A stretch of 64,000 nt of DNA from positions 35,679,501-35,743,500 of the forward strand of contig NC_080567.1 in the NCBI RefSeq assembly GCF_030253575.1, given 5' to 3'. This document shows, piece after piece, positions 45,901-58,488 of the stretch. Position 1 is the stretch's first letter. Every line of letters begins with the position of its first letter. A model generated the notes under the pieces. That model worked only from the letters and a program-made list of their open reading frames with translations, did no database searches and was not told where the DNA came from. This DNA is from Rhododendron vialii (taxonomy: Eukaryota > Streptophyta > Magnoliopsida > Ericales > Ericaceae). Position numbers and translations under genes: made by a program.

Positions 45901-47032
45901 AAAGCTCCGACGACTTTCTCCCTCCTCTTCTCTCTCTCTATATATATATAAGAGTTCGTGCGTTGGTTCCGATGGAGACGAAGAGGTGGTTCAATTGGAT
46001 GGATTGGGAACCTATGATCAGAGAGAGGAAGGGGAGAGAGAGAGAGAGAGAGAGAGATTTTGTTATGCCGGTTTTGCCCCTGATTGGTCCAAGGGACTGT
46101 TCAGAGTCGGTTTTAGGACTGTATCCAGGATTGTGACTAGTCAAAAACCGATGAACAAATGTGTTGATCGTCCGGCGAAAAGTTATCGTGTATTAGGCTG
46201 TACTAAGCTTTCAGTTAATTCAGTTCAGAAATCAATGAACATTGATATAGCGAGTTGATGACGCCGTCGATTGCTCGGTAAATATCCGAGTCGCCGATTA
46301 TTGAGATAAACTGTTGGGTCATGAGTTGATTTTCACGCTCTCTTTTTTTATATCCAAAAAACACTTCATTTTTTTTAATTTTTGTGTGTTGAAAGTGTAT
46401 ATATTTTCTTGTTAAAAGATAAAAAAGAAAATATGGATAGAAAATTAGAAAGTGTGAAAATCATTTCCCTTTGTTATTTATATTTTGAAGAAAAATCTGT
46501 TTGCACAGAAATTGTGCACATATATCTTATAGGAGTACAAATCTTTTTGCAAAACTCACTTTGGGTTCTGCAAAGATGATACAAAATTGCTTATTTTTCA
46601 TAAAATATCTTTTTATGGGTTTTTGTAAAAAAAATTAGCTTAATCGAATATTTAATTGAGTTGATTTTTTACAAGAACCGATAACAAAATTATTTTAAAT
46701 AAATGAGCGATTTGAATAATCTTTACAAGACCCGAAATGGGGCCCTGCAAATCAGAGACGGAACCAATTTTTTTGGGGGGCAAATATACACAATCAAAAT
46801 ACATTTTTTAATGATAATTTTTTTTTTCAAATGTAAAAGTAGGAATTTTTTTTTTATAATATTGTAGGGACTATGGAGCGAAAGCCTCTACTAGCCTCCC
46901 TCCAGCTCCATCCGAAAAAGGTACGTGCATGATCTGTTTCTTCCCGTCTGTGTGACTGTGTGCATAGAATGTCTGTTCATACTTACAGTGTGGTGGAAAG
47001 AATCAAGGGATTGGGATTAGCTTATAATCAAC
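45901..47032. other. upstream region of SUD1 and AT-rich spacer
   Basis: The probable SUD1 leader and promoter hold a TA run (45940-45951) and a GA microsatellite (about 46038-46057). TATATATATA at 45941 is about 40 bp above the ATG. No other gene is visible. Confidence 0.55.
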
Positions 47033-47230
47033 GCAAATATAAAACTCTACAAACTTTGTAATTTCACATATTTGACGTCATCCCGTAACATAACGAAATA
47101 TTTTTATATAGTAGCGTATGTGGGTCCACGCAAGTATAAAACTCTACAAACTTTGTAATTTCACAAATTTGGCATCATCCCGTAACATAACGAAATATTT
47201 TTCACATAATAGTGTATGTGGGTCCCACAT
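47033..47230. repeat. tandem duplication of about 97 bp
   Basis: The stretch with TATAAAACTCTACAAACTTTG, then CATCCCGTAACATAACGAAA and GTATGTGGGTC, occurs twice in succession with about 10 differences. It is followed by a part of the ACTCACACAAC MITE family. Confidence 0.9.
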
Positions 47231-47879
47231 ATATGTGAGAGATTGTGTTTGATATTGTGTTTGTATATCATTGCTGATCTCAGTGAGTCCATGCCGAGTC
47301 CAATTATTGCGATTGACCCACACATCAATACATTACAACCTTTTTATGGACACTGACAATCTGTGCACCGACTGTTGAGTAGAGTCCATTTCCGGTCTCG
47401 TACAAATGATTCAAGACATTCAATAATTTTAAAAAAAAACCAATCTTCTGATTTTTCATTCAGATTATAGAATCACGGTTTAATAATTTAAAAGAAAAAA
47501 TGAGTGAACCCATGAAAAATTAACCAGCTCGATCCGATATATACAAGTGCTCGATTTAATTTTTTATTTTTTATTCAAATTATAGAATCACGGCTTAAAT
47601 CATCTATAGAGAATCCGAAGCAGACACTGCATAACGGTCAGTTCACTTGGTGGGGTGCCTTGAGGATTTCCGAGCACCCTACAAGGATGTTGCCCTGCGT
47701 TTTGATCTACTCATTAGCACATTAATAAACCCTCATAAAAATAATTATGGCTATACCTCCAATCAAAAAATCAACTTCACTATTAATCCATGGGCATTTT
47801 ACCTCTGGGTCTATAAAATAGAAAGTAATTCTCACCAAAAGTTTTCTCTAATTAACGAAACATTAAAATTCTATGAAAG
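47231..47879. other. AT-rich spacer
   Basis: No gene seen. Carries a short AT-rich duplication (AATTATAGAATCACGG-like, near 47465 and 47580). Confidence 0.5.
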
Positions 47880-48215
47880 TGTTTAAAACCTTAAATACTG
47901 TAAGTGCCTAACCTCTAAGGTACTCTATGAAAGTGCCTAAACCCCAGAGTATCCTATAAAAATGTTTAAACCCCTAGGGTGCTCTATGAAAGTGCCTAAA
48001 TCGCTAAAACCCTATAATAGGAAAGTGCACTATAAAACCCCTATGAAAATGTCTAAACCTTAACCTTAGAGTATCCTAAAACCTAAAATCTTAAGGTACC
48101 CTAAAATCCTAGGGTACCCAAAAACCCTAAAATCCTTAGGTACCATAAGATTTTACGGTACCTAAAGATACTAGGGTACCATAAAACCCTAGCATACTCT
48201 AAAACCCTAGGGTGA
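47880..48215. repeat. telomere-repeat-like degenerate minisatellite
   Basis: Variants of AAACCCTA (AAACCCCTAGGGT, AAAACCCTAGCAT, AAACCTTAACCTTAG) alternate with GGTACCCTAAAATCC and CTATGAAAGTGCCTAA. The plant telomere unit is CCCTAAA. Here it is intermixed with longer units, so this is an interstitial, diverged array and not a chromosome end. Confidence 0.7.
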
Positions 48216-49288
48216 CACTTCCATTAATGATAAGTGTATTTTTGTAAAAATGAACTTAGTGGTAATTAAGTATTTCATCTATCCTTACCATAAAAATGAA
48301 CTTTGTTATGGTCATTTTTTTGTACTTGGAGGTAAAAATCTCATCCATCTTCGTTACGAGCACAGTTCGTCATCACTACTAATATTCTTCGATGTATAAA
48401 AAATTTGCAAACGAGGCTTGAGTCCCTCTTACAGACTTCTCTACTTCGTTCTGTACGAAGTATTTGGTTGCTCTCGATAATGGAAATGAAATATGCAGAA
48501 AGTTAAAGTCGTAAATCTACATTTATGTTTTGTGAAAATGAAATAGTATTTTTGGTGTATTTAGGATCGGAACTCATATTTATTTTTTCAAATTATTCTT
48601 GTCGCGACAAAGACAAAATATTAATCTCAAAATATTTTACAATATTAATCGAGAACATCGACTGTTATTTTTTTAAACAAAAAAATAATTTAGTTCAAAC
48701 TCTCTATTATCTGTCAATAAATAACTTTATTTGTATTATCCTCATGATATATAAAATTTTCTTCTGTTGATAAAAAAAACAACTTTGTTGGAGTAGTATA
48801 TTAGAGTGGGTCAATAATGATGTATCGCTGTCCAGCACCATAGAAAAAGTTCTTAATCATGACAAGACAGTCACACCGTTTTTCTATTTTATTACCCTCC
48901 ACTTTTAACGAGAAATTGACCAATTCATGACAAAAAGGAAAATAAAATTGGAATCTAAACCCTCTTTCGGCTCTTTCCGTCGATTCCCTTCCGATGAAAA
49001 AGTGGAAGAAAACGTTCTTATTTCCGGCCAGTGTAAGACAAAGATGTTTGCTTGTGAGAAATAGCTTTGGGGGAGGGGCGGCAGGGGTAGTCCGAGGTTG
49101 GCGCAAATTAGCTCGAGATATTATGCATTACTAAAAAAAATATTCTTTTATTATGCATAATATCTCTGACAAGATTATTACATGTCTTTTTTTTACGAAC
49201 CATAAAATCCCATACATATAATATGAAATCAGTACATCCATATTCACTTAGCATACATTACAAGACCAAAAGTAAAATGAAAAGATAT
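48216..49288. other. AT-rich spacer
   Basis: No recognisable gene. Frames here are short and low in complexity. Confidence 0.55.
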
Positions 49289-50006
49289 TGTTAAAAAAAA
49301 TGAGAAAAGAAATATTGAATTCGATTATTGAAATCATACAATAAGGCTTCTATTTATACAAGAGGAGAGAGCCTAACTATGGAATAAATCATCCTAATTA
49401 TAATCAAATTACAATCTCAAGATCACGATATTATTTTTTATAAGTATTTATTCTAACATCTCTTCAAACTCAAGTAGGTCTATCAACTGGAGTTTGACAA
49501 AAGCCAAGAGAAATTAAGAACATCCAAGCAAAGAGAAACCAAACCAGGAGCCGTCACGTCACGCCAAGCCAAGCCAAACTCAAATAGGTCTACCAACTTG
49601 AGTTTGAAAGAAAAGAAACGAAGAAGCCATGAATCGAACAGCTACGAGCGCTAGTTGTGAAGAGGCGCGCTGGTAATGAAAAGACATTCTGGTGGGTAAA
49701 AGCAACTGGAAAGCGTGGAGGAGATTGACAAAGTAACTAAGTGCCCGACAGACGACATCGAGACTTAGACCGCCAGCCAGAAGCGAATATCCACAAGGCC
49801 TAGATCTTATAACTCTGATACCATGTAAAATATGCAGAAAAGTTTTATTGAATTCGATTATTAAACCATACAATAAGGCCTCTATTTATTTATACAAGAG
49901 GAGAGAGTCTAACTATGGAATAAAATCATCCTAATTATAATCAAATCACAATCTCAAGATCACGATTTAATCGCGATGTTATTTTGTATATGCATTTATT
50001 CAAACA
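49289..50006 (-). mobile_element. TRIM-type non-autonomous LTR element, intact, 718 bp
   Basis: On the minus strand the 5' LTR is 50006-49824 (TGTTTGAATAAATGC to TTTTACA). The primer site TGGTATCAGAGTT (initiator Met) follows at once at 49823-49811. The 3' LTR is 49458-49289 and is preceded by TTTGAAGAGA. A perfect 5-bp target duplication GATAT lies at 49284-49288 and 50007-50011. The 365-bp interior has no credible coding capacity. The LTRs differ by several small indels. Confidence 0.93.
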
Positions 50007-50391
50007 GATATCACAAGACCTAACACAACAATTGAGCCACAAGTCAAACTAAAGTTCCCTCGTGACACCACACAAACCACAATTAGTCGCCATAACAAAG
50101 TTTACCGTCATTATGACCTGCAATTAGACAAAATGAAAAACACAAGAGGTGAAAAATAATCAACCAGTAGCTCGACACTGTGGAGCACGAAATATGTGAG
50201 GGTCGTGACAATTATTCTCTATAACTTAGTCTTGTTTATGCTTAGCTCGAGTGTAAGTGTGAAGGGTCTTACCATTGTCACAATAGACCTTTTGGTGGAC
50301 CATGTACATTTGTTTTTGCTTACCAGAATGTAAAATAGACAAATGTTCACTATCCTTCACCCTATGTCGCAAAAGATCCACAACTCTCTTA
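50007..50391. other. spacer
   Basis: Nothing recognisable apart from the TSD of the neighbouring TRIM. Confidence 0.5.
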
Positions 50392-50630
50392 GGCTCCGTT
50401 CCGGAACGATAAATAAGTACTTATTTTTTAAGAAGGCAATTTCAAGCTTAAAAATCACGTGCTTACACAAATAATTTTCCTATCACTATGGATCTTGTTT
50501 GATAGATCTCATTGAGATCTTTAATACGGTGCAAAAAAATTTGAAAAATTATTTTTCATTTACATTATTTTTGAGTTTAAAAATGTGAAATAAGTACTTA
50601 TTTTTTAAGAAGGTATTCTGGAACGGAGCC
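50392..50630. mobile_element. Harbinger-like MITE, 239 bp
   Basis: Terminal inverted repeats GGCTCCGTTCCGGAA and, reversed, GGCTCCGTTCCAGAA. A subterminal AAGTACTTATTTTTTAAGAA occurs at both ends as a direct copy. TTA target duplications lie at 50389-50391 and 50631-50633. Confidence 0.88.
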
Positions 50631-50755
50631 TTAGACCGCAAATTTCAAGATCCTAATACAATATCCACACGATCAGACATAGGAGTAACTGGAGTAGGAG
50701 ACTCACTACTGGCCAAAATACATGGACATTTTAGTATAAGAAATGATACACACAC

Positions 50756-50940
50756 AATCGCTGTGTGTGTTGTGTAACCAATTTTGACCGTTCAAATATG
50801 TTTGGACGCTCTAGATTTTAAAAAAACTATTCAAAGAAAAAGTTTAACTCTTTCAAGGAAAAGTTTGAACGAATCTTAACTATTTATTACAACAATGGAC
50901 GGATAGAGATTGATTTTGTTTGATGTTTTACACAACCGTT
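50756..50940. mobile_element. MITE-like repeat, ends resembling TGTTGTGTAA
   Basis: Shares TGACCGTTCAAATATGTTTGGACG, an AAGGAAAAGTTT block and ATGGACGGATAGAGATTG with 60690-60865. Ends GTGTGTTGTGTAACC and TTTTACACAACC are roughly inverted. Confidence 0.6.
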
Positions 50941-51387
50941 ATGTATGTAGCATCTTTGTTTTAGTATTGATTGTTGAGATGAACTATTCAGATTGCACGT
51001 TACAGAGGCACTACAGGATTGCTCACCACGGATCCCGATTTGCACTGCATGACGATCACACCTGCTCCCCTTTCATAAAGCAAGCTGTCAACCTCTCTTT
51101 CTCTCTCTCGCGTCGCAGATAGGCCCGGAGCCCACATTACGACTTTCACCTTGGCCTATCTCTTTCCCCTGTATCAAATTTTTACTGCTCTCTGTCGGTG
51201 GACTTTATCATCAGTAAAGTATACAATTTAGCGTGGGTAGTATTTGTTGAGGCTTTCATTTTCATGAGTCTCATGTGGGGTTTTCAGCTCTGGGTTTGTG
51301 TTAAATTCTGCTCTTTTATTCCTTCCCTCGGGAGTGAAGTTTTTTCTGTGAATTTAAGTCTTTAATTTACAGCTTTTCCCTTGACAG

Positions 51388-51454
51388 CGAAAATGGCGGG
51401 TAACCCATGAACACTGTTGAACCAGCATCTCCATTCCTTGCTATACCGAACCAG
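51388..51454 (+). other. candidate 5' UTR exon of FPP gene with a five-codon uORF
   Basis: TTGACAG at 51381-51387 could be an acceptor and CCAG|GTGCGT at 51454 a donor. The interval includes ATG GCG GGT AAC CCA TGA (51393-51410). It is about 1.8 kb before the FPP ATG with no other gene between. Support is limited to splice-site appearance. Confidence 0.35.
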
Positions 51455-51718
51455 GTGCGTACTGAAACAGCTTGAACACTGAACCCAGCTTCTATTTCAC
51501 AAATTGTTCTTGGACTCTTGCTTCAGGTGGCTCAAATTTTGTGTATCAACTTTATTTCGGCCTTTTAGATTGATTGTTTGCATAATGATTTTCAGTTTGC
51601 GGACATTTTACTCCTAGTAGCAACCCAGAACAATTTTAGTGTTTTCTTCCGGTTCCATGGTCAAGTGTTCGGCCAGCTTATGCGCACTTGACTATTCCCC
51701 TCCCCGTCCCCGTCTGGT

Positions 51719-51831
51719 TGAAGGCATGTCATCCACGCCAGGACTAGGGGATTCATAATAGATTTCCCTCTTGCGGAAGGCATGTCACCCATGTCGGGAC
51801 TAGGGGATTCATAAGAGATTTCTCTCTTGCG
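51719..51831. repeat. tandem duplication of about 57 bp
   Basis: GAAGGCATGTCATCCACG and GAAGGCATGTCACCCATG each lead into GGACTAGGGGATTCATAA and TCTTGCGG. Confidence 0.92.
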
Positions 51832-51959
51832 GCCAGGTCCCAAGAGGTTGTCATGTTTCATACTCTGGTGTTTGGGTTTGCAGATTTAGTGTTCTATGAT
51901 AGAATATTCAACTGATAAAGAGTCTTTTGTTTTTGCCAGACCATAAGATGTTAGTATGT

Positions 51960-52078
51960 TAGTATTTGTTGGATTACTACAAGGGCCAACCTCCGGTCCA
52001 TAGGAGTCAAATCTTAGACCTCACGCTCCCAAGGAGAGCTACACAACCAATGGGCCATACCCCAAGGTCAACTGATAG
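51960..52078 (-). mobile_element. possible tRNA-derived SINE
   Basis: On the minus strand TATGGCCCATTGGTTGTGTAG resembles a pol III A box and its context. AGGTCTAAGATTTGACTCC about 40 bp later resembles a B box. No poly-T/A tail or target duplication was verified. Confidence 0.35.
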
Positions 52079-53289
52079 AGAGTCAGATTATGTAAATTTT
52101 CCTCCAATTGAAGATCATTTTGATTTTTGAGCCATTAGTTAGTTATAGTGTTTTTCACCCTAATTAACTTTGGAACCAATCATGTTATTTTGCTTTTTCC
52201 TGATTATCTGTCTCTCGGCTGGATATCTGTCTTTTTTCAGAAGACCGTTGTGACAGAATACTGTGGAAGTCTTGTAAAAGTTATGTTGATCTTAGTTCTT
52301 TCTATAGAACCGTTATTTTACCTTCTTGAGTTTAATTTTTTTGTACTTGAAGTTCAATTTTCCTCTCCCTCTCAGCGAGGGGCTCACTGTCTTTGGAGTT
52401 GTATTTGTATTTGTGCTAGTTTGTTGAACTTAGCCTATGCTTGTGGAAGGTGATATTAGAGTTAGACTTTCTCTTGTAGTTGAATGGCTTTTTGAGCTTA
52501 GTAACATTTGGTTGATTCCATCTACGATTTTTTCCTTAGGCACCAAAATATTCATTTTCGGTAATTTATGTGCCTTCACTGTAGACTGCTGCTGAGAGGA
52601 TATGATCTAGCAATTGGGATTCAAAACCCCGGTGAGATTTGTTCATTAAATTTATAAAGTTAATTCACAATTCTACCTGTTTTCCAACTGTTAGCTAGCA
52701 AATCTGGTTGTGTCAATTTGTGTGGTGCTATCGGGGGATGTTATATATGTTGGTAACAAAATTCCTATGTTCATGAGTTTTTATTATTTTGCGTGTGGAT
52801 AAGCTGTTCCAATGTTCATCTGTGACCAGTCATAGAGGTTATCAACTCATTTTTGTAGCTTAGGGTTTATGTAATTGATACCCAATTTTAACAGATCCCG
52901 GTTCAATGTTTTGCTTTTTGGGTTAGGATATCACGTATGTTAAATATTTCATTTTCGCTTTCCTATAATTGGTAGGTCCATAAGGTCTGCTGGCAATATG
53001 TCACAAATCGCAGTGACATGGCTGAATAGGTAATAAGGCACCTTAGAAATTGTCTCCATTAGCCAAGAAGTTGAAGTATTTAGAACTCCAATGTCATGAA
53101 TTGTCTCACCTTAACCGTTTCCTGTAGCAGTATTAACCAAACTGAAGTTCTGGCTCATGTTTGTCCTAGTTTTCTCTAGAACTTGAATCGGTAGGCAAGT
53201 CTCCCCGTTGTGAATGTTACGAAAACTACCTCCATTGACCTGTTTCTAAATTGAGATTTCTATTTTTGTATGCCCAATAGAGTGAAATC
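52079..53289 (+). other. probable 5' UTR intron region of the FPP gene
   Basis: No coding signal. It may hold a further untranslated exon near 52977-53029 (TTGGTAG before, GTAATAAG after). Confidence 0.35.
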
Positions 53290-56200
53290 ATGGACAACAG
53301 GACATGGCTTTGGAGGAAAAGATCATCAGAGAAGATTATTATTGCAACTACTACATCAAATTCCTCCTCAAAAGGAAATGAAGAAGAGGTAACGGAATTT
53401 TTCTTTATGTATGTAATAAAGTTGTAAACTGAAAAATTGCTCTATTTCTCACCACATTACAGAGGCCTAAATCTGATTTAGGACATTTATAGTGTTTCCT
53501 TCTACGTCTTACTCATTAAAATGTTATATGGATGAAATGCAGATGCTTCCAACTGAGAAAGAAGTCAATTTGGAAAGAGCACTGGGGAATTTAAATGAGA
53601 ATTTAGCGTCCGTTCTCTGCGAGCTTAATGCTAAAGATGAGCTTTTGGCACAGCATGCAAAAATGGCGGAAGAAGCCAACACAGGTAATTTGCTGTTTTC
53701 CTTCTTGCTCTGAGCAATGCTTCTCATTGTCTTGCTTTATTTTAAAAAAGATATCATATGTTTTTGACAATCTTTTAAGGCTCTGTTTGGATCTTGAATT
53801 TATGTGTTGATTTCTGGACGAAAAGAAAAGGAAAGGGATTTGGTAAGCTTTTTTTTGGCTCCTCTATGCCCTTTGCCTTCTCTTTTCCCTCTACAAACCC
53901 CTCCACAAATCCAAGATCCCAATACTGCCTCAAATTGAGGGTGATTGATGTTTGATTGGTTTTATCTGTTTGTATTCTCCTAGACCGTGAGAAGACAGAG
54001 GCAGAGGCAGTGGCTCTAAAACAAGAACTTGACAAAGCTTTAGAACAGAAAACAGATTCAAATGAAAGGTTGACTCAGCTAAATGCTGCCTTGAAGGAAT
54101 CCATGCAGCAATTGACTTCTGTACGAGAAGAACAGGACCAAAGGATACGGGACGCTGTTATGAAGACATCAAGAGAATTGGAGAAGGCGCAGAAAAAGTT
54201 AGAGGAGAAATTAACCGAAAAAAGTAAAAGGCTTTCAAACTTAACTGTTGAGAACACCCGTATGAGTAAGACTCTCCTAGTGAATCAGAAACTGATTGAA
54301 GATCTAAGTGAACACAAGTACCAAGCGGAAGCAGAGTTCAATGCACTAATGGCCAGACTAGACTCAGTGGAAAAAGAAAATGCTTTTCTAAAGTATGAGT
54401 TTCGCATGCTTGAGAAGGAGCTTGAGATGCGAAATGAGGAGAGTGACTTTAACCGTCAATCTGCTGATGTATCCCATAAGCAATACATGGACAGTTTAAA
54501 GAAGAACGCGAAGTTGGAAACTGAATGTCAGAGATTACGAATCCTTGTGAGGAAGCGATTTCCGGGTCCTGCTGCTTTGACAAAGATGAAGAGTGAGGTT
54601 GAAGTTGTGCAAAGGAATCAGCCAGATATGAGAAGGAGAAAGCCGAATCTTACAATGGGAAGCCTTGTTTCGAGGGACTCCAGTTCTAGTCTACAAAACC
54701 CTAATGACATACCAAATAAGATTAGTTTCTTGATCGACCACCTGTGTGATTTGGAAGAAGAAAACAAGACACTCAAAGAAGTTATAGCCAAGAAAGATGA
54801 TGATCTTCATTTTTCAGAAATCGTCTGTAATCAAACGGCTTCCAAATTATCAAAGATTGAAGCACAGCTTGAAAAGCTGTCAAAAGGTCAGAAACCTATG
54901 GAGATCACCAATTCCGAGTCATGGGCTACTGCTTTAATTTCAGAACTTGAAAACTTCAGAGATCGGAGTCCCAAAACTCCACAAGAATGCAAAAGTTTTG
55001 GAGTTTCAGACATGAGTTTAATGGATGACTTTGCTGAAATGGAGAAACTAGCAATAGTCACTGTTGGAACTCCACTGGGGTCTTCTTGTGCTTCTTCCGA
55101 TGCAAATAATGCTTTAGCGCTTTCGTTGGAGAATTCGGTTGGATATGATGTAGATTCTAGAGGTAAGGAACTAGTGCCAGTGGAACAAGGTCAATCCAAT
55201 TACAATGAACGGGAAATCCAAACAAATGGTGTATCAAGTCAAGAAGGCTATGATTGGCTTCAGAATGTTCTGAACTTGATATTAGATCAAACCCGTTTAT
55301 CAAAAAGAAGTTCCGATGATCTTCTTGAGGATATTAAAACGGCTTTGACTTATATGAAGCATTCTTGTGCTAGTGAAGAAAGTTCGAAGGTCCCCATCAG
55401 TGGCTATATCACTTGGAAATCTCCGACTGTATGCCCAATCGTGGGTTTACCCAATGGAGTTACTCAAGATGTTTCAAGTGTGAGAGAGGAAATCAGGCGT
55501 TTGAGTTCCAGTAAATCTCCAAGTGCAAGTGAGCTTGAAGGTAGGGTAGATGGCCCATTTTCAGAATCCAATGGCCAAAAAGTTAGATCTGAAATCAATT
55601 TGAGGAAAGAGTATGGACTAAAAGATGAGTTCAAGAATATGGAGTCTTTGCAGAAAGAGTACGAAGCAAGGCTAAGTTTAGAAAATGAGAAGAGAGAGGC
55701 CTTGATGAATCAACTTCAGGAATCAGAGCGAAATCTTAAAGACTTGAAGACAGAACTAATTTTTTTGAAAGAATCAAAAGGAATAATGGTGGATCAGCTC
55801 GAACACCAAAAGCTAATAAATGAGGAACTTGATACCCAACTGACTGTAGCGAAAGCTAAACTAAATGAGGTTGTTCAGAAGTTTTCGTCTCTTGAAGTAG
55901 AACTGGACGATAAAAGTCACTGTTGCGAAGAGCTGGAAACAACGTGCCTTGAGCTTCAACTCCAGCTGGAAAGGTACTTGCTGTTTCCTGAGAGATTTAG
56001 ACAATAGTTTTGCTTGAATCATCAACAGGTGCCTAAATTATCGAAACCTGGGTTATTTACAGTGTTAACAACAACGAAGTTCCAAAAGACAGCGTGGACC
56101 AGGAGGAAAGGCTACTTCAAACTGTAAGTTCCTCTTTTATTATATGGAAAAAAAGCAATACTTTGTTGGGGTGTGAAGCCTGATTAATACTAGACTCAAG

Positions 56201-57663
56201 GCTTGTGATTTTGTGGGTTTTGCGGGTCCAACTCCCCGAGGAGTTGACCCCCCTACTCGAAGGGTCTATGCTTTTTATGCAAAGTTTTGTAGGAGTACCA
56301 GGGTCTAGGAGTATTAGGTAATTATGTTGTATATAAGCTATATCTATGGGAGCTAACCTAGCTACCTAAGAACATCTATCAGCCGTTTGTATCCATGTTT
56401 AACACATGTCAGATACGGACACGACACGACATGCTCTGGACACGTTCAAATACGTGTCCCATATCTATGTTATATACTTTCAATTCCGTCACGCTAGGGA
56501 CACCTCTGGAAACACATTAGTAGATGACAATAGAGCTTTTAAAGTTGGGCCAGAGTCAAAACTGTCATTATGAAGCTTAGTTCATGAATACTTATTTAGT
56601 GATTGTTGAATTATGTGTCCGTGACCTAGCGTTTGAAACTTGTGCTAGACAAAGTTGGGGTAGGCCTTTGTGTATTGGACCACGTGCAAATATACACACA
56701 GATAATGTGCTCTTCATGTTCACTCCAGCCTACATTGCAGGCCCGAATGTGATATTATGAGACTGAATGGGCATTAAATGCTGCCGTGCATGTACTTGCC
56801 CAACCGTACAGTATTCTGTTCAATTCCCTTTACGTCTAGACAGAACTCAGACAAAACGAAAAGCTAGAAGAAAGATGACGCTTCCGCAGCTTCCTCTTGC
56901 ATCTTCTCCAATAGGGTTATAGCCCGATTGGTATTCTATCCGTAGGCGGGGAAATGGAATTCTTTCTTTATTTATTGAGAAAGTTGACATCTTTGGGCTG
57001 GAATATGTTTTAAGATCCAACATATGTTTGATCTCAATCCATTGCGAATAAAATGGCGTAATGTAAAGTCACACTTGTATTCTTCTTGATACCCTTGGAA
57101 ATTCTATGCACCAAATGTATGCACTCCAGAGTGTTGAAGAGCTCCTTTATAATATCTGCATTACGTAATATCTCATCTCTGTTACTACCCTACACGATAG
57201 TCAACAAGTGAAAATCTACCAAGGACCACTTATCTAAAAAGAAATTGTTTTGTCTAATTTGCAGGGGTGGGAGATCACAACTGCTTCGGCAAAGTTAGCA
57301 GAGTGCCAAGAAACAATTTTAAGTCTGGGGAAACAGTTAAAGGCTCTCTCTTTGCCAAGGGATTCTACCAACACTACTGCTGCAGCTGCCATCAACAAGA
57401 CGTTGAGCCAGCGTCCATCCCTCCGTGATCAAATGCTAGCCGAGGACGGTGCTAAAGCAAAGGATCCAAATTACCCGGAGACACAAGAAATTCTGAGCCC
57501 CATAGAAGCAAAGAAACCATCCCCTTTGCCCTCTGACAATGCCTTATTTCTGGCAATTGTTCCGAGTAAGAAAAAGGGAGGAGGGATGGGTTTCCTGAGG
57601 AAACTTCTACTCAGACGGAAGAGAGGGAATAGTAAAAAGACATCTCGATCCTTTACCGTGTAA
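53290..57663 (+). CDS. FPP7: filament-like plant protein (FPP7-like), five exons, 896 aa
   Basis: Exons: 53290-53388, 53543-53684, 53984-55973, 56063-56123, 57265-57663. All are GT-AG and in frame. FPPs are plant-specific long coiled-coil proteins that bind a matrix-attachment factor at the nuclear envelope, and some act at microtubules. Starts MDNRTWLWRKRSSEK, the family start (W-W-R/K-K/R-SSEK). Heptad-rich coiled coils cover about residues 45-230, 260-320 and 620-745. Family phrases include ECQRLRILVRKRFPGPAAL, EEENKTLKE, SWATALISELENF and MDDFAEMEKLAIV. The C terminus has KLAECQETILSLGKQLKAL and the basic end AIVPSKKKGGGMGFLRKLLL, as in FPP7. The central region after LMDDFAEM is shorter than in some members. 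Intron 4 (1.1 kb) has repeats of the CGGACACGACACGACATG type. Confidence 0.94.
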
Positions 57664-57790
57664 CAAATGCACAGTGGAAACAATAAAACAAAACCAGCAG
57701 CATGCAAGACTTGTTTGTCCATGTTTTTAGTTTTTTCACTCACGCTGCCTTTGGATGGAAACAAGTAGCGTAAGTTTCTTCAGGTTATTA

Positions 57791-57839
<49 letters not shown>

Positions 57840-58488
57840 TGTATGCTGGTGATGCCGTGTATATACCTCCATGCCATGCTACTGATGTATAAATATGTAT
57901 GTGTCGAGCACTTTGACGCCGATTATATACCTCCATGCCATGCTACTGATCTACATATGCGTCAAGAACTTGATTATCTGCACAGCGTTGTGCTGGTGCC
58001 ATGTTTCTTATGTATACGTATGTATGCGTCGACCACTTGATTATCTATGTAGGTAGGGTGTTTGCTTGTGATGCTGATGTATATACCTATATCAGGCCTT
58101 GCCTTGCCATAGATGTGATTGGATTTAATTTCATTCTCTCATAGCATTAATGTGCATATATACGTGCATTGATTTCAAGTACTCGCAAGCCTAATTACTT
58201 GTCAAAATGTGCGTTGCACTAGGAGCTGTTCCTCTTAGAATTGCTTCCTCAGGCACATCAGAATCATAAAACCATATGGAAAAGAAACAGCGATGAAGAA
58301 CAGTAAATGCACTTCTATACTTGAATTATATAACCTATAATTTGTTTTTACACAGATGCGGTACGACTTGTTGCATTCTATGATGCAGGTTTACATAAGA
58401 ATCAGGGTGATCTTTTCCCCCCTCGTGTTACATGAATGTGAATCTTGATACAACATCATATTCGTAAAGGTGCTATTCTACATTTTCC
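57664..58488. other. convergent spacer between FPP7-like and WSD-like genes
   Basis: Holds a compound GT/GA microsatellite (about 57790-57839) and a duplicated phrase TATATACCTCCATGCCATGCTACTGAT (57860, 57927) in a loose minisatellite to about 58100. No gene visible. Confidence 0.7.

Noticed and set aside
49580-49873. 97-codon frame inside the 718-bp TRIM
   Set aside because: It runs across the LTR, primer site and interior and resembles no gag or pol protein.
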